From IMG/VR virus record IMGVR_UViG_3300035698_006495, positions 1 through 28,881 of that record: DNA of 28,881 nt. The stretch is one strand, 5' to 3'. The first letter of the stretch is position 1, and each line of letters opens with the position of its first letter. Source of the DNA: a virus. Shown here in pieces: positions 14,802-22,873 of this stretch. The notes under the pieces were generated by a model that was not told the origin of the DNA, did not search any database, and saw only the letters and a program-made list of their open reading frames with translations. Position numbers and translations under genes: made by a program.

Positions 14802-15878
14802 ATGGCAAACACATATTTCAAAAGTGAACAAATGGATACAAACCAGGTAAACGAACTCTTTGAAAAAGGATTCGGTGAAGCTGGTATTTCTGACAATCAA
14901 GTTTATTATAATCCTTGGATTAAAATGGATAAGAGAGCTGAAATTGGAAAAGCACTTTTACAGAAACAATTTGATGTGACAAAAGCATCAATCGACGCAA
15001 ACACTACAGACGGATTAGGTACTGGTGGAGCAGGAACGGCAGGTTCGGCTTTAATTCCGGTATCAGTATCACATGATATTATAGACCGTTCAAGATATTT
15101 AACTCCTGTTAGAGAACTTGTTCCACGAAGAGCCGCAAAAGGTAAGTTATTTGATTATAACGCAATCACGGCAAAAGGCGGAGCAAATTGGAGAGGAGAA
15201 GACGCATCTTTACCAGAAGACACAGATACTTACGACAGAGTAAGCGTACCAATCAAATGGGCTTATTCAGTAGGTAGAGTTACTGGTCCAGCAATCGCAG
15301 CAATGCGTGGATATAAAGACGCAATGCAACTAGATTTAAGTGTTAAGACACAAGCTCTTATGGAACTTGAAGAAGACACTATTATCAATGGTAATGCATC
15401 AACTTACCCTACAGAATTTACAGGTCTTATTAATAGTATTACAACTAATACTACAGCACAAGGTAGTGCATATATAACTCTTGCAGCAATTAGGTCAGAA
15501 TTTGCAACAACTTTTAACGCAAAAGGAAATGTAAATTTATTAATAACTGATGCAGCAACACACGAGTATATAAAAGGCTTAATGCAAGACTTTCAAAGAA
15601 TCGTTGCACCCGCAGCAACTGACTTACCTTTTGGTATTCCAGGGTCCTTTAGTTTTGACGGTAGACCTGTTATCAAATCTCAGTTTATGCCAACAGGAGC
15701 AAACTTAAAAAGAATCTTATTCTTAGATATGAGATACATTTTTATGGCAGTTCTTCAAGACATGACTTACGAAGAGTTAGCAAAAAACAATGATAGTAAT
15801 AAGTATATGATGAAGTGTTATGAAGCACTTGTTGTGACATTTGAAAGTGCAATGTCCCAAATCAATACAATCAAATAG
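14802..15878 (+). CDS. Major capsid protein (HK97 fold)
   Basis: A 358-residue major capsid protein. Residues 1-65 are a helical delta-like region, probably removed by the protease. A Gly-rich linker (TDGLGTGGAGTAGSALIPVS) leads into the HK97 core: IIDRSRYLTPVRELVPRRAA (N-arm and E-loop entry), the spine helix around LSVKTQALMELEEDTIINGN and the LLITDAATHEYIKGLMQD A-domain segment. The length and order match other HK97-fold proteins. GGAAGTGAG lies 6 bases before ATG 14802. It follows the protease/scaffold at 13 bases, the standard arrangement. Confidence 0.92.
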   Translation: MANTYFKSEQMDTNQVNELFEKGFGEAGISDNQVYYNPWIKMDKRAEIGKALLQKQFDVTKASIDANTTDGLGTGGAGTAGSALIPVSVSHDIIDRSRYLTPVRELVPRRAAKGKLFDYNAITAKGGANWRGEDASLPEDTDTYDRVSVPIKWAYSVGRVTGPAIAAMRGYKDAMQLDLSVKTQALMELEEDTIINGNASTYPTEFTGLINSITTNTTAQGSAYITLAAIRSEFATTFNAKGNVNLLITDAATHEYIKGLMQDFQRIVAPAATDLPFGIPGSFSFDGRPVIKSQFMPTGANLKRILFLDMRYIFMAVLQDMTYEELAKNNDSNKYMMKCYEALVVTFESAMSQINTIK

Positions 15879-15887
15879 GTGAAATGA

Positions 15888-16226
15888 ATGGCAAACGTAA
15901 CTACAAGTTGTACAGTTTTGGCTGTTGAAACTCTTGGCAAAGGTAAATTAGTTTTTCTAAATACTGCTGCTAGTGTTGACGACCAAGATTACATAGTATT
16001 TAATAACGCTACATTATCAAGCACTGTTACTGGTGAAAAATTAGTACCAAAATTTGCTGTTGGTGCAGTAGGTTTTGCAAACGTATTTACCACTACAACT
16101 ACTGACACAACTTTATGTCCTATCGCATGGGATACAACTGTTGTAACAATTAAAGGTGCACAAGATAATTTAGCAAGACAGATCGCAGTCTATTGTGTTT
16201 CTGCTGGTTCTACTGGTGGAGATTAA
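15888..16226 (+). CDS. Small beta-rich protein, candidate capsid decoration protein
   Basis: A 112-residue Thr/Val/Ala-rich protein with strand-like segments (TCTVLAVETLGKGKLVFLN, LVPKFAVGAVGFANVF, RQIAVYCVSAG). It lies directly after the capsid gene, where decoration or capsid-stabilising proteins are usual. GGTGA stands 5 bases before the ATG. No close family is recognised; the role is by position and composition. Confidence 0.6.
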   Translation: MANVTTSCTVLAVETLGKGKLVFLNTAASVDDQDYIVFNNATLSSTVTGEKLVPKFAVGAVGFANVFTTTTTDTTLCPIAWDTTVVTIKGAQDNLARQIAVYCVSAGSTGGD

Positions 16227-16239
16227 ACAGGTTATTTAG

Positions 16240-16494
16240 ATGGCAGATTTTGATACCATAACTGTTTTTCAAACAGCGGATCCTAATGTCGAATCTTTAG
16301 TCGGTACTGTTACAGATACAGAAACTTATACAAGCAGAAAATTTAAGAACATTGATACTGTTCAAGCAACCATTAATGAGGATGCTGGTTCTTTATCTTT
16401 ACCTTTATCTGTTGTTGTAAGTACAAACGAAATAACTGTAAACTGTACAGGTTTATCTGATTTAAAGTGTGCATTTGAAATAAGAGGACATTAA
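16240..16494 (+). CDS. 84-residue beta-rich virion protein, paralogue A
   Basis: First of two tandem relatives that share about 71 percent of residues by hand alignment without gaps. Shared blocks are FDTITVFQTADP, VESLVGTVTD, TVQATI and CTGL, with an identical C-terminal RGH. The composition is Thr/Val/Ser-rich and strand-like. Sitting between capsid and connector genes, the pair could be decoration or minor head proteins. No family is recognised. Confidence 0.68.
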   Translation: MADFDTITVFQTADPNVESLVGTVTDTETYTSRKFKNIDTVQATINEDAGSLSLPLSVVVSTNEITVNCTGLSDLKCAFEIRGH

Positions 16495-16495
16495 A

Positions 16496-16750
16496 ATGAC
16501 AGCATTTGATACTATAACGGTATTTCAAACAGCTGATCCAGATGTCGAGTCTCTTGTCGGTACAGTAACAGATGGAGAAACTTATAAAAGTGGAAAGTTT
16601 AAATATGTAGAAACTGTCCAGGCAACAATACAAGAGGATACAACAACATTATCGATACCTCTGTCCATTGCAATAAGTTCTTCAACTATAACTGTGCATT
16701 GTACTGGTCTACTTGACCATAAATGTGCTTTCAGTATACGAGGGCATTAA
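16496..16750 (+). CDS. 84-residue beta-rich virion protein, paralogue B
   Basis: Second copy of the tandem pair, same length and no gaps against paralogue A. Differences are concentrated in the middle (YTSRKFKNID versus YKSGKFKYVE) and in a loop before CTGL. The equal length and short spacing (1 base after the first stop) indicate local gene duplication. A long T-rich stretch follows, so this ends the head transcription unit. Confidence 0.68.
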   Translation: MTAFDTITVFQTADPDVESLVGTVTDGETYKSGKFKYVETVQATIQEDTTTLSIPLSIAISSSTITVHCTGLLDHKCAFSIRGH

Positions 16751-16780
16751 TTTTTTTTTATTTTTAATTTTTAATTTTTA
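16751..16780 (+). terminator. T-rich archaeal terminator after the head genes
   Basis: Nine consecutive T, then three further T5 runs separated by AAs, follow directly after a stop codon. No hairpin is needed in archaea, where oligo-T on the coding strand ends transcription. Some transcripts may read through to the connector genes. Confidence 0.5.
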
Positions 16781-16790
16781 CGAGGTTAAA

Positions 16791-17120
16791 ATGTACAAAG
16801 CAAAACAAACAACCCATATACAAGTTCCTAAAAAAGTAAAAACAGGCTGGCGAAGATGTGACCGGTTTGATATTGTTACTTATAAAGCTAGTGACTCAGT
16901 TCTTGATGAACACATTCCATATTTTGCAAGAATAGGTGCTGAATTAGTTTCTACTGATAAAGTTGTAGAAGATAAGGAAGAACCAAAAATAGTATGGACG
17001 TATTCAAAATTGAAAGAATTGAACACTAAAGAACAAAAAACAATGTTGAAAGAATTAACAACTGAAAAACCACCTAAATTAGAAGAAGATAGAATAAAGT
17101 TAATTTTGGAGTTGATTTAA
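16791..17120 (+). CDS. Small virion protein with a possible HeH/SAP-like C-terminus
   Basis: A 109-residue protein. The N-terminal ~55 residues are mixed (HIQVPKKVKTGWRRCDRFDI). The C-terminal 40 residues (TYSKLKELNTKEQKTMLKEL, then EEDRIKLILELI) look like a small helix-extension-helix fold of the LEM/SAP type often found in phage head proteins, where it may touch DNA. GAGGT stands 4 bases before ATG 16791; this start avoids the T-rich stretch that would otherwise be translated. Confidence 0.6.
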   Translation: MYKAKQTTHIQVPKKVKTGWRRCDRFDIVTYKASDSVLDEHIPYFARIGAELVSTDKVVEDKEEPKIVWTYSKLKELNTKEQKTMLKELTTEKPPKLEEDRIKLILELI

Positions 17121-17303
17121 ATGGTTAATTTTGTAGCAAACACCACAGTTGTAGGACCATTATTACCTGCAGCATTAGCAACTGCAATGGATGTAGTTAT
17201 TGCAACTGCGGCTAATTCAAACGGTTTAATTGTTCAATATGTAAAAGCTGGTCAAAACAGTGAATACACATTTGCTTATGTGACAACACATACAAAATCT
17301 TAA
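17121..17303 (+). CDS. 60-residue Ala/Val/Thr-rich protein
   Basis: A short protein with one long apolar stretch (VVGPLLPAALATAMDVVIAT) and a polar tail. The apolar part has no charged flanks, so it may be buried in a beta structure and not in a membrane. The ATG follows the preceding stop directly. No function can be assigned; a minor head or decoration role is suggested by position only. Confidence 0.5.
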   Translation: MVNFVANTTVVGPLLPAALATAMDVVIATAANSNGLIVQYVKAGQNSEYTFAYVTTHTKS

Positions 17304-17321
17304 TTTTTGTTTTTATTTTTT
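17304..17321 (+). terminator. T-rich stretch, likely terminator
   Basis: TTTTTGTTTTTATTTTTT follows directly after the stop of the 60-residue gene. Three T runs of at least 5 are typical of archaeal oligo-T termination. The next gene begins 28 bases later with its own strong GGGAGGAGTG ribosome-binding site, but no clear TATA box is visible, so it is probably read through from upstream. Confidence 0.42.
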
Positions 17322-17349
17322 CATGGACTCAAGGGAGGAGTGAAATAGA

Positions 17350-18687
17350 ATGACACTTACAACAAATATAAAAGTAGTGGAAGCCTCAGGTTTCTCATCA
17401 AAAGCATCAGACGAAGTTCTAGGTACTGGCGATGGTGCTACTAATAATTATAATACTGACAATATTCACATTATATCAGGTTCTTATACAATTTCTTATG
17501 CTGTATCAGGTAGTAATGATTTAACGGCCTTAACAGAAACCACTGATTATTCCTTAGATAAAGAGTCAGGACGGATTGTTCTTACTGCTGCAGGATTATC
17601 TTCTACAAGTGCTAAGATTATCTATATCAGTTATACTTATTTTGACGATTTCTTAACAGACAGCATGATTACCGATATACGAGAACGTGCTGAAGAAGAA
17701 GCAAAAGACATGACTGGTCAAAGATGGGAGACTGAAACTATAACCGAATACCACCCTGGTAAACCCATGAGCAGGTTTCCATCAACCAATTTTCCTTATG
17801 ATTACGATTATCCACGTAGAGATTTTATAAACGTTGATTATTACCCTGTACAGTATGTTGAGGGAGTATGGTTCTTGCAAGAGTCTGATTCTTTTGATTA
17901 TGCTTATAATTACGATGATAGTACAACAACGTACACAGATATTAAAGATGATATTAATAGTCCTTCAGAAGACGATGTTACATTATTTAATGCAATACCT
18001 GTGGCTGACGATTTTGTATATTTCGCAAACTCTCATAAATTCTTATCCGTACAGACTGTATTAACAACAGTTGGTACTGGAGTAGGTCCAACAACAACGT
18101 GGCAGTATTATAACGATTCCACGAGTGCATGGACTGATTTAACAGTTACAGCCTCCGTTACGGGTGCTGATATATTTACCGCTTCTGGTAAAGTAAGTTG
18201 GGACGAACCTTCTAATTGGAAGGAAACTTCTGTAAACGGTAGTAATGATTCGTTTTTCATACGGACAAAATTAACTGCAGCATATAGTGTTGCACCTGTA
18301 GCTCAACAAATGTATATGGGTCAAAATAGTGTTATAAGTCAAACTCTCCCTTTAACAGATGTTAAGGTTGACGATGAGGGAAAACTCACATTTTTAAACT
18401 GGACAGTTCCTGAGGGTGTTGAAAACATTAAAGTAAAGTATGTCGTTGGTGAATCAACAGTTCCGAAGATGGTTGTTGATCTTGTTTGTTTCTTAGGTGG
18501 TATCAGAGTTGCTGTTGCATTATCTGGTGGTTCTTATAACGACGCAACCAGTTATTCAGTAGGTTCTAAAACGGTTACTATTGGTGAACAGTATGTAAAC
18601 ATTAGAGAAGTTATAGCACAATTCTATAAACGTATTGATAAAATAACAGAACAACTAGGACAGAGGGTTGAGATTGGCGCATGGTAG
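17350..18687 (+). CDS. Head-tail adaptor with inserted beta domains
   Basis: A 445-residue protein. The core DSMITDIRERAEEEAKDMTG (105-123) and the C-terminal helical part (REVIAQFYKRIDKITEQLGQ) resemble gp6/gp15-type head-tail adaptors, which seat under the portal. Two parts are added. Residues 21-97 are a beta domain with GTGDGATNNY, DYSLDKESGRIVLTAAG and IIYISYTYF, also found in two other proteins here. Residues 215-325 hold a second module with TTTWQYYND, FTASGKVSWDEPSNW and FFIRTKLT, a pattern I know from phage baseplate and surface proteins. At 445 residues it is several times the usual adaptor length (about 100-150). The extra domains probably decorate the collar. Confidence 0.66.
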   Translation: MTLTTNIKVVEASGFSSKASDEVLGTGDGATNNYNTDNIHIISGSYTISYAVSGSNDLTALTETTDYSLDKESGRIVLTAAGLSSTSAKIIYISYTYFDDFLTDSMITDIRERAEEEAKDMTGQRWETETITEYHPGKPMSRFPSTNFPYDYDYPRRDFINVDYYPVQYVEGVWFLQESDSFDYAYNYDDSTTTYTDIKDDINSPSEDDVTLFNAIPVADDFVYFANSHKFLSVQTVLTTVGTGVGPTTTWQYYNDSTSAWTDLTVTASVTGADIFTASGKVSWDEPSNWKETSVNGSNDSFFIRTKLTAAYSVAPVAQQMYMGQNSVISQTLPLTDVKVDDEGKLTFLNWTVPEGVENIKVKYVVGESTVPKMVVDLVCFLGGIRVAVALSGGSYNDATSYSVGSKTVTIGEQYVNIREVIAQFYKRIDKITEQLGQRVEIGAW

Positions 18688-19073
18688 CACCACAAATAAG
18701 TAGGATTGGAAAGCTCAACCGTGACAGTTTTGACAGGGCTATGAAGGAATATTTCGGTAGGACTGATTTCATATTACACAATTTCGTAAAGACTGTTGAT
18801 GGTGAAGGTCATACTACAGCACAAGCAGATACAACAGTAACAATCATAGGAGACCTTCAGTACGGTTCAGAGCTTGATAAGAGTTTACTTAATGAAGGAA
18901 TACTACAACAAGGTGATGGTGCTTTTTATTGCTCACACGCTTACGCAATCAACCAGTATGACTATATTGAAGTTGATAGTGATAAATGGACTTTCGTACA
19001 ACGGATAAAGCGTCCAAGATTGAAGCAAGACATAGTACATCAAGAATGGGCTATGAGGCGAAGGGAAACATAA
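18681..19073 (+). CDS. Head-closure (stopper) protein
   Basis: A 130-residue protein. The pattern of a strand-rich barrel (TTVTIIGDLQYG, then GDGAFYCSHAYAINQYDYIE) and a final VDSDKWTFVQRIKRP is typical of SPP1 gp16-like stoppers, which plug the head after packaging and link to the tail. Length and position after the adaptor fit. It starts 7 bases inside the adaptor's end and its TAA overlaps the next ATG. Confidence 0.66.
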   Translation: MVAPQISRIGKLNRDSFDRAMKEYFGRTDFILHNFVKTVDGEGHTTAQADTTVTIIGDLQYGSELDKSLLNEGILQQGDGAFYCSHAYAINQYDYIEVDSDKWTFVQRIKRPRLKQDIVHQEWAMRRRET

Positions 19074-19501
19074 TGCTAGAAGTATCAGCCGACGATGTTA
19101 AAGAAGCTCTTAAACTATATTTGAAGAAGAAGGGTTTTATCATAATAAACCAATTAATGAATGAAGTAGGGAAACAGATTGATGGTATGAGACTTGTGGC
19201 AGATGTTAATGGTGGTTCATTTAGAAACTCATTACATACAAGTGTTGAAGAAGAAGGCTCTCAAATAATACTAACACTAACAAGCACAGTACCTTACGCT
19301 ATATATTTAGAGTACGGAACTTATGATTATTGGCAGACTTATGGGCTTAACGATTTCCCGAAGTTTAGCATTCCAAAGAAGAAGAATTTATCGTTTAAAG
19401 AAAGAAAACAATATCCAAAAGGTATGCAACCGTTTGCACCGTTTAGACGTGGGATGGATTTAACGATACCGTTCATGGAAAGAGTGTTATCACATGGCTG
19501 A
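19073..19501 (+). CDS. HK97 gp10-like tail-component protein
   Basis: A 142-residue protein. The hallmark segments are present: GGSFRNSLHTSVEEEGSQII, VPYAIYLEYGTYDYW and the closing PFAPFRRGMD. In HK97-type phages this family caps or completes the tail beside the terminator. The ATG overlaps the stopper's TAA (TAATG); longer in-frame N-terminal readings inside the stopper gene lack a start signal. Its end overlaps the next gene by 8 bases. Confidence 0.8.
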   Translation: MLEVSADDVKEALKLYLKKKGFIIINQLMNEVGKQIDGMRLVADVNGGSFRNSLHTSVEEEGSQIILTLTSTVPYAIYLEYGTYDYWQTYGLNDFPKFSIPKKKNLSFKERKQYPKGMQPFAPFRRGMDLTIPFMERVLSHG

Positions 19502-20198
19502 TTTAATAGAAACCGAAGACAGGATTATGGAATTTTTGAGGTGTGATGTAGCAGAACCTTTACAATCAGGGGGAAGTGCTAAACAGACAGAAGCAACCCA
19601 GAATTTTGTGGCATCAGCAAGTCAGACTGAATTTATAATCACAGACAATCCAACAAAAAACGTGCACTGTATTAACACGGTTGTTGTTGCAGGTACTACT
19701 CTTACTAAATTTAATCAGTTCGAACTAGACTTACGAGATAAAACGGTAACATTACTAACCGCTGCAACATCTAATGATGCTGTAAAAATAAATTATGATC
19801 ATGGTAATAAAACCTGGATTTATTCAGACAAGCCACGCTTAGACCTTTCAGAAACTTCATACCCTAGAATTGCAGTAATAAAGATTAATAGTGTTGGTGA
19901 ACATTTTGGATCTAACGAATCAGCATTATGGGAGACACAACGGTTTCAGTTTGATTTATTACTATCTGGTGATGTTGGATATACGTTCGATAGTGAAACC
20001 AAGTATGGTGATGATGCAGTAAAAGCTCTAAAGCGAAGAGTTGAAACCAGTATAGAAGTTAATTATGATGTTCAAAAAATAAGCGATTTATTTTATATAA
20101 AACCGCTAGCTAAAAACCCGTCGCCATTCGACGAACCAAACAACAGGTTTCGGTATATTATGGAATACGAATTCAAATACCAAAACACTCATTCATAG
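19494..20198 (+). CDS. Tail terminator candidate with inserted beta domain
   Basis: A 234-residue protein. The order after the gp10-like gene and before the tube gene is that of the tail terminator, which caps the tube and ends its growth. A conserved-looking C-terminal part (YPRIAVIKINSVGEHFGSNE, RRVETSIEVNYDV) supports this, as does the mixed alpha/beta start. Residues 34-103 are an inserted domain of the same beta type as in the adaptor and hub proteins (TQNFVASASQTEFIIT, LDLRDKTVTLLTAA, AVKINYDHG). The domain assignment is by pattern; the family match is moderate. Confidence 0.58.
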   Translation: MADLIETEDRIMEFLRCDVAEPLQSGGSAKQTEATQNFVASASQTEFIITDNPTKNVHCINTVVVAGTTLTKFNQFELDLRDKTVTLLTAATSNDAVKINYDHGNKTWIYSDKPRLDLSETSYPRIAVIKINSVGEHFGSNESALWETQRFQFDLLLSGDVGYTFDSETKYGDDAVKALKRRVETSIEVNYDVQKISDLFYIKPLAKNPSPFDEPNNRFRYIMEYEFKYQNTHS

Positions 20199-20207
20199 GT
20201 GATACTA

Positions 20208-21209
20208 ATGTCAAAACACGATTTATTTACTCCGGTACAATACAAAGGCGAAACAACTTACGGAACTACAAGCTCTCCGGATACTGCTGTTGGTAGTGTT
20301 CAGAATATATCTCGGAGTGACGGTAATAATTTCATCTATACTAGAGGCACAAACAGAACAGTACAACAAGCCATTTATGGTGGGTATGCGTGTGGTCTTT
20401 CAGGATCATACCAATTACACGACTTTGCTTTTTTAAGACATTTTGTGGGTCCATTAACAGGTGATGGTTTAGCACAAGGTACGGCTTACACTTTAACAAT
20501 GGGTGAGTATGCAAGTCTTAGTACTACAGCAGGCGTTCAACCGTTCTCTATGGAAGTTGGCGATAGTATTAGTGATGCTAAAACTGTTTATACAGGATGT
20601 GCAGGTAACGATTTCACAATAACAGGTTCTGAGGGTGGTCTCTTATCTTGTAATTTTAATATCGTAGCACAGAAACCAACAGAGAGTGCAACAGCTACAG
20701 GGTATACAGAACCAACAACAATGCCTTGGATTTATAATCTTGGAACTTTCAAATGGGGAGCAACACCAACAACTTTCTCACAATGTATGAATTTCTCAAT
20801 CACAGGTTCAAACAATCTAATAACAAGATATGCAGCAGGTAATGGTAGGTTTATATTACAACCCTTACTTGGTGGTTTAGATATAAATTTCAGTTTTACA
20901 ATACGTACAACATCAGACACGTATGATACTTTAAAAGATAACTTTTACGGAGCTAGTAATACTCCAACGACAGCAGTAAGTTCTGCAACACCAACAGCTG
21001 ACTATGAGTTTAAACTTGAGCTTACAGAAGGTTCTGGTGCAGGATTACGTAATGCCAATATATGGCTTGACGATTGTGTTTTAGAAAGCATATCTGAAGC
21101 TGTTAATGTTGGTGGTGGCAATAATCTTGTTGACTGTAATATTACCGGTAAAGCGTTCACATACAGAGGTGGACAATTCGTTCAATGGTGGTCTGGTACT
21201 AGAACATAG
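20208..21209 (+). CDS. Major tail tube protein
   Basis: A 333-residue protein. The opening YKGETTYGTTSSPDTAVGSV and the strand-rich remainder with GGYACGLSGSYQLHDFAF, LDINFSFTIRTTSDTYDTL and a C-terminal GNNLVDCNITGKAFTYRG are typical of tail tube proteins, which stack as hexamers. Length and place (before the chaperones) match. GGTGAT lies exactly 4 bases before ATG 20208, so the earlier in-frame GTG is not the start. The Gly/Thr/Ser richness fits a long beta-barrel. Confidence 0.84.
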   Translation: MSKHDLFTPVQYKGETTYGTTSSPDTAVGSVQNISRSDGNNFIYTRGTNRTVQQAIYGGYACGLSGSYQLHDFAFLRHFVGPLTGDGLAQGTAYTLTMGEYASLSTTAGVQPFSMEVGDSISDAKTVYTGCAGNDFTITGSEGGLLSCNFNIVAQKPTESATATGYTEPTTMPWIYNLGTFKWGATPTTFSQCMNFSITGSNNLITRYAAGNGRFILQPLLGGLDINFSFTIRTTSDTYDTLKDNFYGASNTPTTAVSSATPTADYEFKLELTEGSGAGLRNANIWLDDCVLESISEAVNVGGGNNLVDCNITGKAFTYRGGQFVQWWSGTRT

Positions 21210-21218
21210 GGTGATTTA

Positions 21219-21509
21219 ATGGAAAAAGAAATAGAGCTTCCAAGTGGTTTAAAAATAGAACTTAAGGAGCTCACGATGGGAGAATGGGAAACTTGCTTAC
21301 TATACGACGCACAAATGAATAAACAATACGGTACTAATATAGATGTGTTTTACTGGTCAAAGTATGCACAGTACGCTACAGGATGGCAAGAACAACGATT
21401 AAAAAGCATGACCAAAGAAGACGGTGAAGCGTTAATAGTATACTTACAAGATAATGAATCTGCAGGTAGGAAAGGACCGCAAGAAACAGAGACAATAAGA
21501 AAAAACTAA
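21219..21509 (+). CDS. Tail assembly chaperone, short form (gpG-like)
   Basis: A 96-residue protein beginning MEKEIELPSGLKIELKEL, the strand-turn-strand start usual for siphovirus tail chaperones (G-like), followed by an acidic/aromatic middle and a polar tail ending RKN. It lies between the tube and the tape-measure candidate, where chaperones keep the tape measure soluble and recruit tube subunits. GGTGAT is 3 bases before the ATG. The gene ends at TAA 21507, right after an A AAA AAC slippery site, which can redirect ribosomes into a longer product. Confidence 0.8.
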   Translation: MEKEIELPSGLKIELKELTMGEWETCLLYDAQMNKQYGTNIDVFYWSKYAQYATGWQEQRLKSMTKEDGEALIVYLQDNESAGRKGPQETETIRKN

Positions 21510-21700
21510 TTACGGCAATTCAGAACCCCAAATATTTCGAGTTGCCTATCGAATACAACATCATAAAACAGAAACTACGTCTTTGGCGGACTGGCTTGTT
21601 TGAGAAAGAACGAATGTCAGAAATGAAAGTTAATGATGTGATGAAGATTTTAGAATATACAAACGCTGAAAACAAAGTGAGCAAGATAGAAAATGGCTGA
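21219..21700 (+). CDS. Tail assembly chaperone, frameshifted long form (gpGT-like)
   Basis: Join of 21219-21506 with 21506-21700 in the -1 frame. Slipping at A AAA AAC avoids the TAA at 21507 and adds 64 residues (LITAIQNPKYFELPIEYNII onward, ending YTNAENKVSKIENG), giving about 160 residues. The -1 frame has been open since a TAG at 21467-21469 and has no start codon near its beginning, so it can only be reached by slippage. Its codons and residue mix look protein-like, and it stops inside the next gene's start region. This is the lambda G/GT arrangement. Confidence 0.72.
21500..21546 (+). other. Programmed -1 frameshift signal
   Basis: The heptamer A AAA AAC (21500-21506) is in the required reading phase, immediately before a TAA. 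Seven bases later (21514) an 8-bp stem can form between GGCAATTC (21514-21521) and GAGTTGCC (21539-21546), one pair being G-U, with a 17-base loop. Spacer length and heptamer agree with known -1 frameshift sites. The stem is a hand fold. Confidence 0.7.
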
Positions 21701-22406
21701 TGGAACAGAAATAAAAGCAAAGATTGTGTTTGAGACTGACGGTATTGGTGGTGTTTCCTCCGGTAGTAAAGGTGGAGAATCAAAATCTACAAAATCATTA
21801 GGTAAAATATCACGCTTTTTAGATAGTGGACTTGTAAAACGATTCTTATTTAGTAAGGCTGGTATTGGGATAGGTGCTGCTGCAGTTGGTATAGGAGTTA
21901 CTGCTAACGCTTTAGCTGAAAAAACCACTGAAGAAACTGTACTAGAACTAAATAAAGAGAGAGATAAACGAAACGAATTACAAGAAGCACTTAATACAGG
22001 AGCAATAACTCAAGAGGAATATAACGATTTAATAAAAGAGGTTAGAACTCCATTATTGGATTTCATAAAAGGAGTTAATACTTCAGGTAATACGTTAGAT
22101 TTCATAACAAGCGCTGGTAAAAGTCTTATTGATGTATTTAACGCTTTAGCATCTGCTGGAGAGAATGCATCAAACAGCTTAATGACAATCAATAGAAGAG
22201 GTACACAAAACATAAGTTCAAGAGTTGCAGTACCAAACCCCAAAACTTCAGACGATATACTTACAAACCTTACAACGTCAGAGTATGATAGAAACCAACC
22301 TGAGACCAGACAATCTATAGACACAAGTTCAGTAACAAAACCAATGTCGTTTTTTAATAACGTTTCACCAGGACAATCAAGTTCAGACAGTAAATTCACA
22401 CCATAG
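21693..22406 (+). CDS. Short tape-measure protein candidate
   Basis: A 237-residue protein after the chaperones, where the tape measure is expected. A Ser/Gly/Lys-rich start (EIKAKIVFETDGIGG, then SSGSKGGESKSTKSLGKISR), a hydrophobic helix AGIGIGAAAVGIGVTANALA (about 56-75), a helical middle with ELNKERDKRNELQEALN and LIKEVRTPLLDFIKG, and a disordered Ser/Thr tail all fit. It is far shorter than usual (600-1500 residues). By the rule of about 0.15 nm per residue it would define a tail of only about 35 nm. It overlaps the long chaperone form by 8 bases. Confidence 0.62.
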   Translation: MADGTEIKAKIVFETDGIGGVSSGSKGGESKSTKSLGKISRFLDSGLVKRFLFSKAGIGIGAAAVGIGVTANALAEKTTEETVLELNKERDKRNELQEALNTGAITQEEYNDLIKEVRTPLLDFIKGVNTSGNTLDFITSAGKSLIDVFNALASAGENASNSLMTINRRGTQNISSRVAVPNPKTSDDILTNLTTSEYDRNQPETRQSIDTSSVTKPMSFFNNVSPGQSSSDSKFTP

Positions 22407-22417
22407 AGATGATATTA

Positions 22418-22867
22418 ATGGGAATATTTTCAAAACCAACAATAAAGGAAGTAGACACAGGCACTCTTACAATAACAGATTTAGATAGTGTTGAAGGTAT
22501 TGATCCATCATTAAAAAATGCGATGATAAGTTTTTCAGTACCAACAACAGATACAAGTGGAAACAGGGTTAATAATTGGCGTGGTAAAGTACGGGTTATA
22601 ATTCTTACAGGTTCACATTCAGGTGCTGGTTATAGTGAAGGAAGTGTTAAAGCTAATCTAAAAGCATTTGTTGCTGAGGTTGAAGCGTGGGTTAATGATG
22701 GTATTCAGTCAAGAAGAAAATTTACAGATATATTAGATAATGAATATAATGTATTTTGTACTAATTTTTCTTGGAGTTGGGTTTCTGGTCTTCCTAAAAT
22801 CAATTACACACTAGAACTTGTTGAAGGTGGAGATATAATTAATAATTGGATTACAGATTTAACATAG
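22418..22867 (+). CDS. Small baseplate or distal-tail protein candidate
   Basis: A 149-residue protein beginning MGIFSKPTIKEVDTGTLTIT. It has strand-rich segments (RGKVRVIILTGSHSGAGYSE), a helix (VKANLKAFVAEVEAWVNDGI) and a strongly aromatic ending FSWSWVSGLPKINYTLELVE. This ending, with a closing strand, resembles small distal-tail or baseplate proteins located between tape measure and hub. GAGATGAT lies 5 bases before ATG 22418. The family assignment is by position and shape. Confidence 0.55.
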   Translation: MGIFSKPTIKEVDTGTLTITDLDSVEGIDPSLKNAMISFSVPTTDTSGNRVNNWRGKVRVIILTGSHSGAGYSEGSVKANLKAFVAEVEAWVNDGIQSRRKFTDILDNEYNVFCTNFSWSWVSGLPKINYTLELVEGGDIINNWITDLT

Positions 22868-22873
22868 GTAAAA

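Noticed and set aside
18986-19072. An N-terminal extension of the gp10-like gene into the stopper gene
   Set aside because: The start at 19073 overlaps the preceding stop in the usual TAATG way, and the extension would overlap conserved stopper residues.
21500-21510. The slippery run as a simple sequencing error
   Set aside because: The phased A AAA AAC, the stop right after it, the stem at 7 bases and the location before a tape-measure gene all match programmed frameshifting better; an error cannot be excluded entirely.
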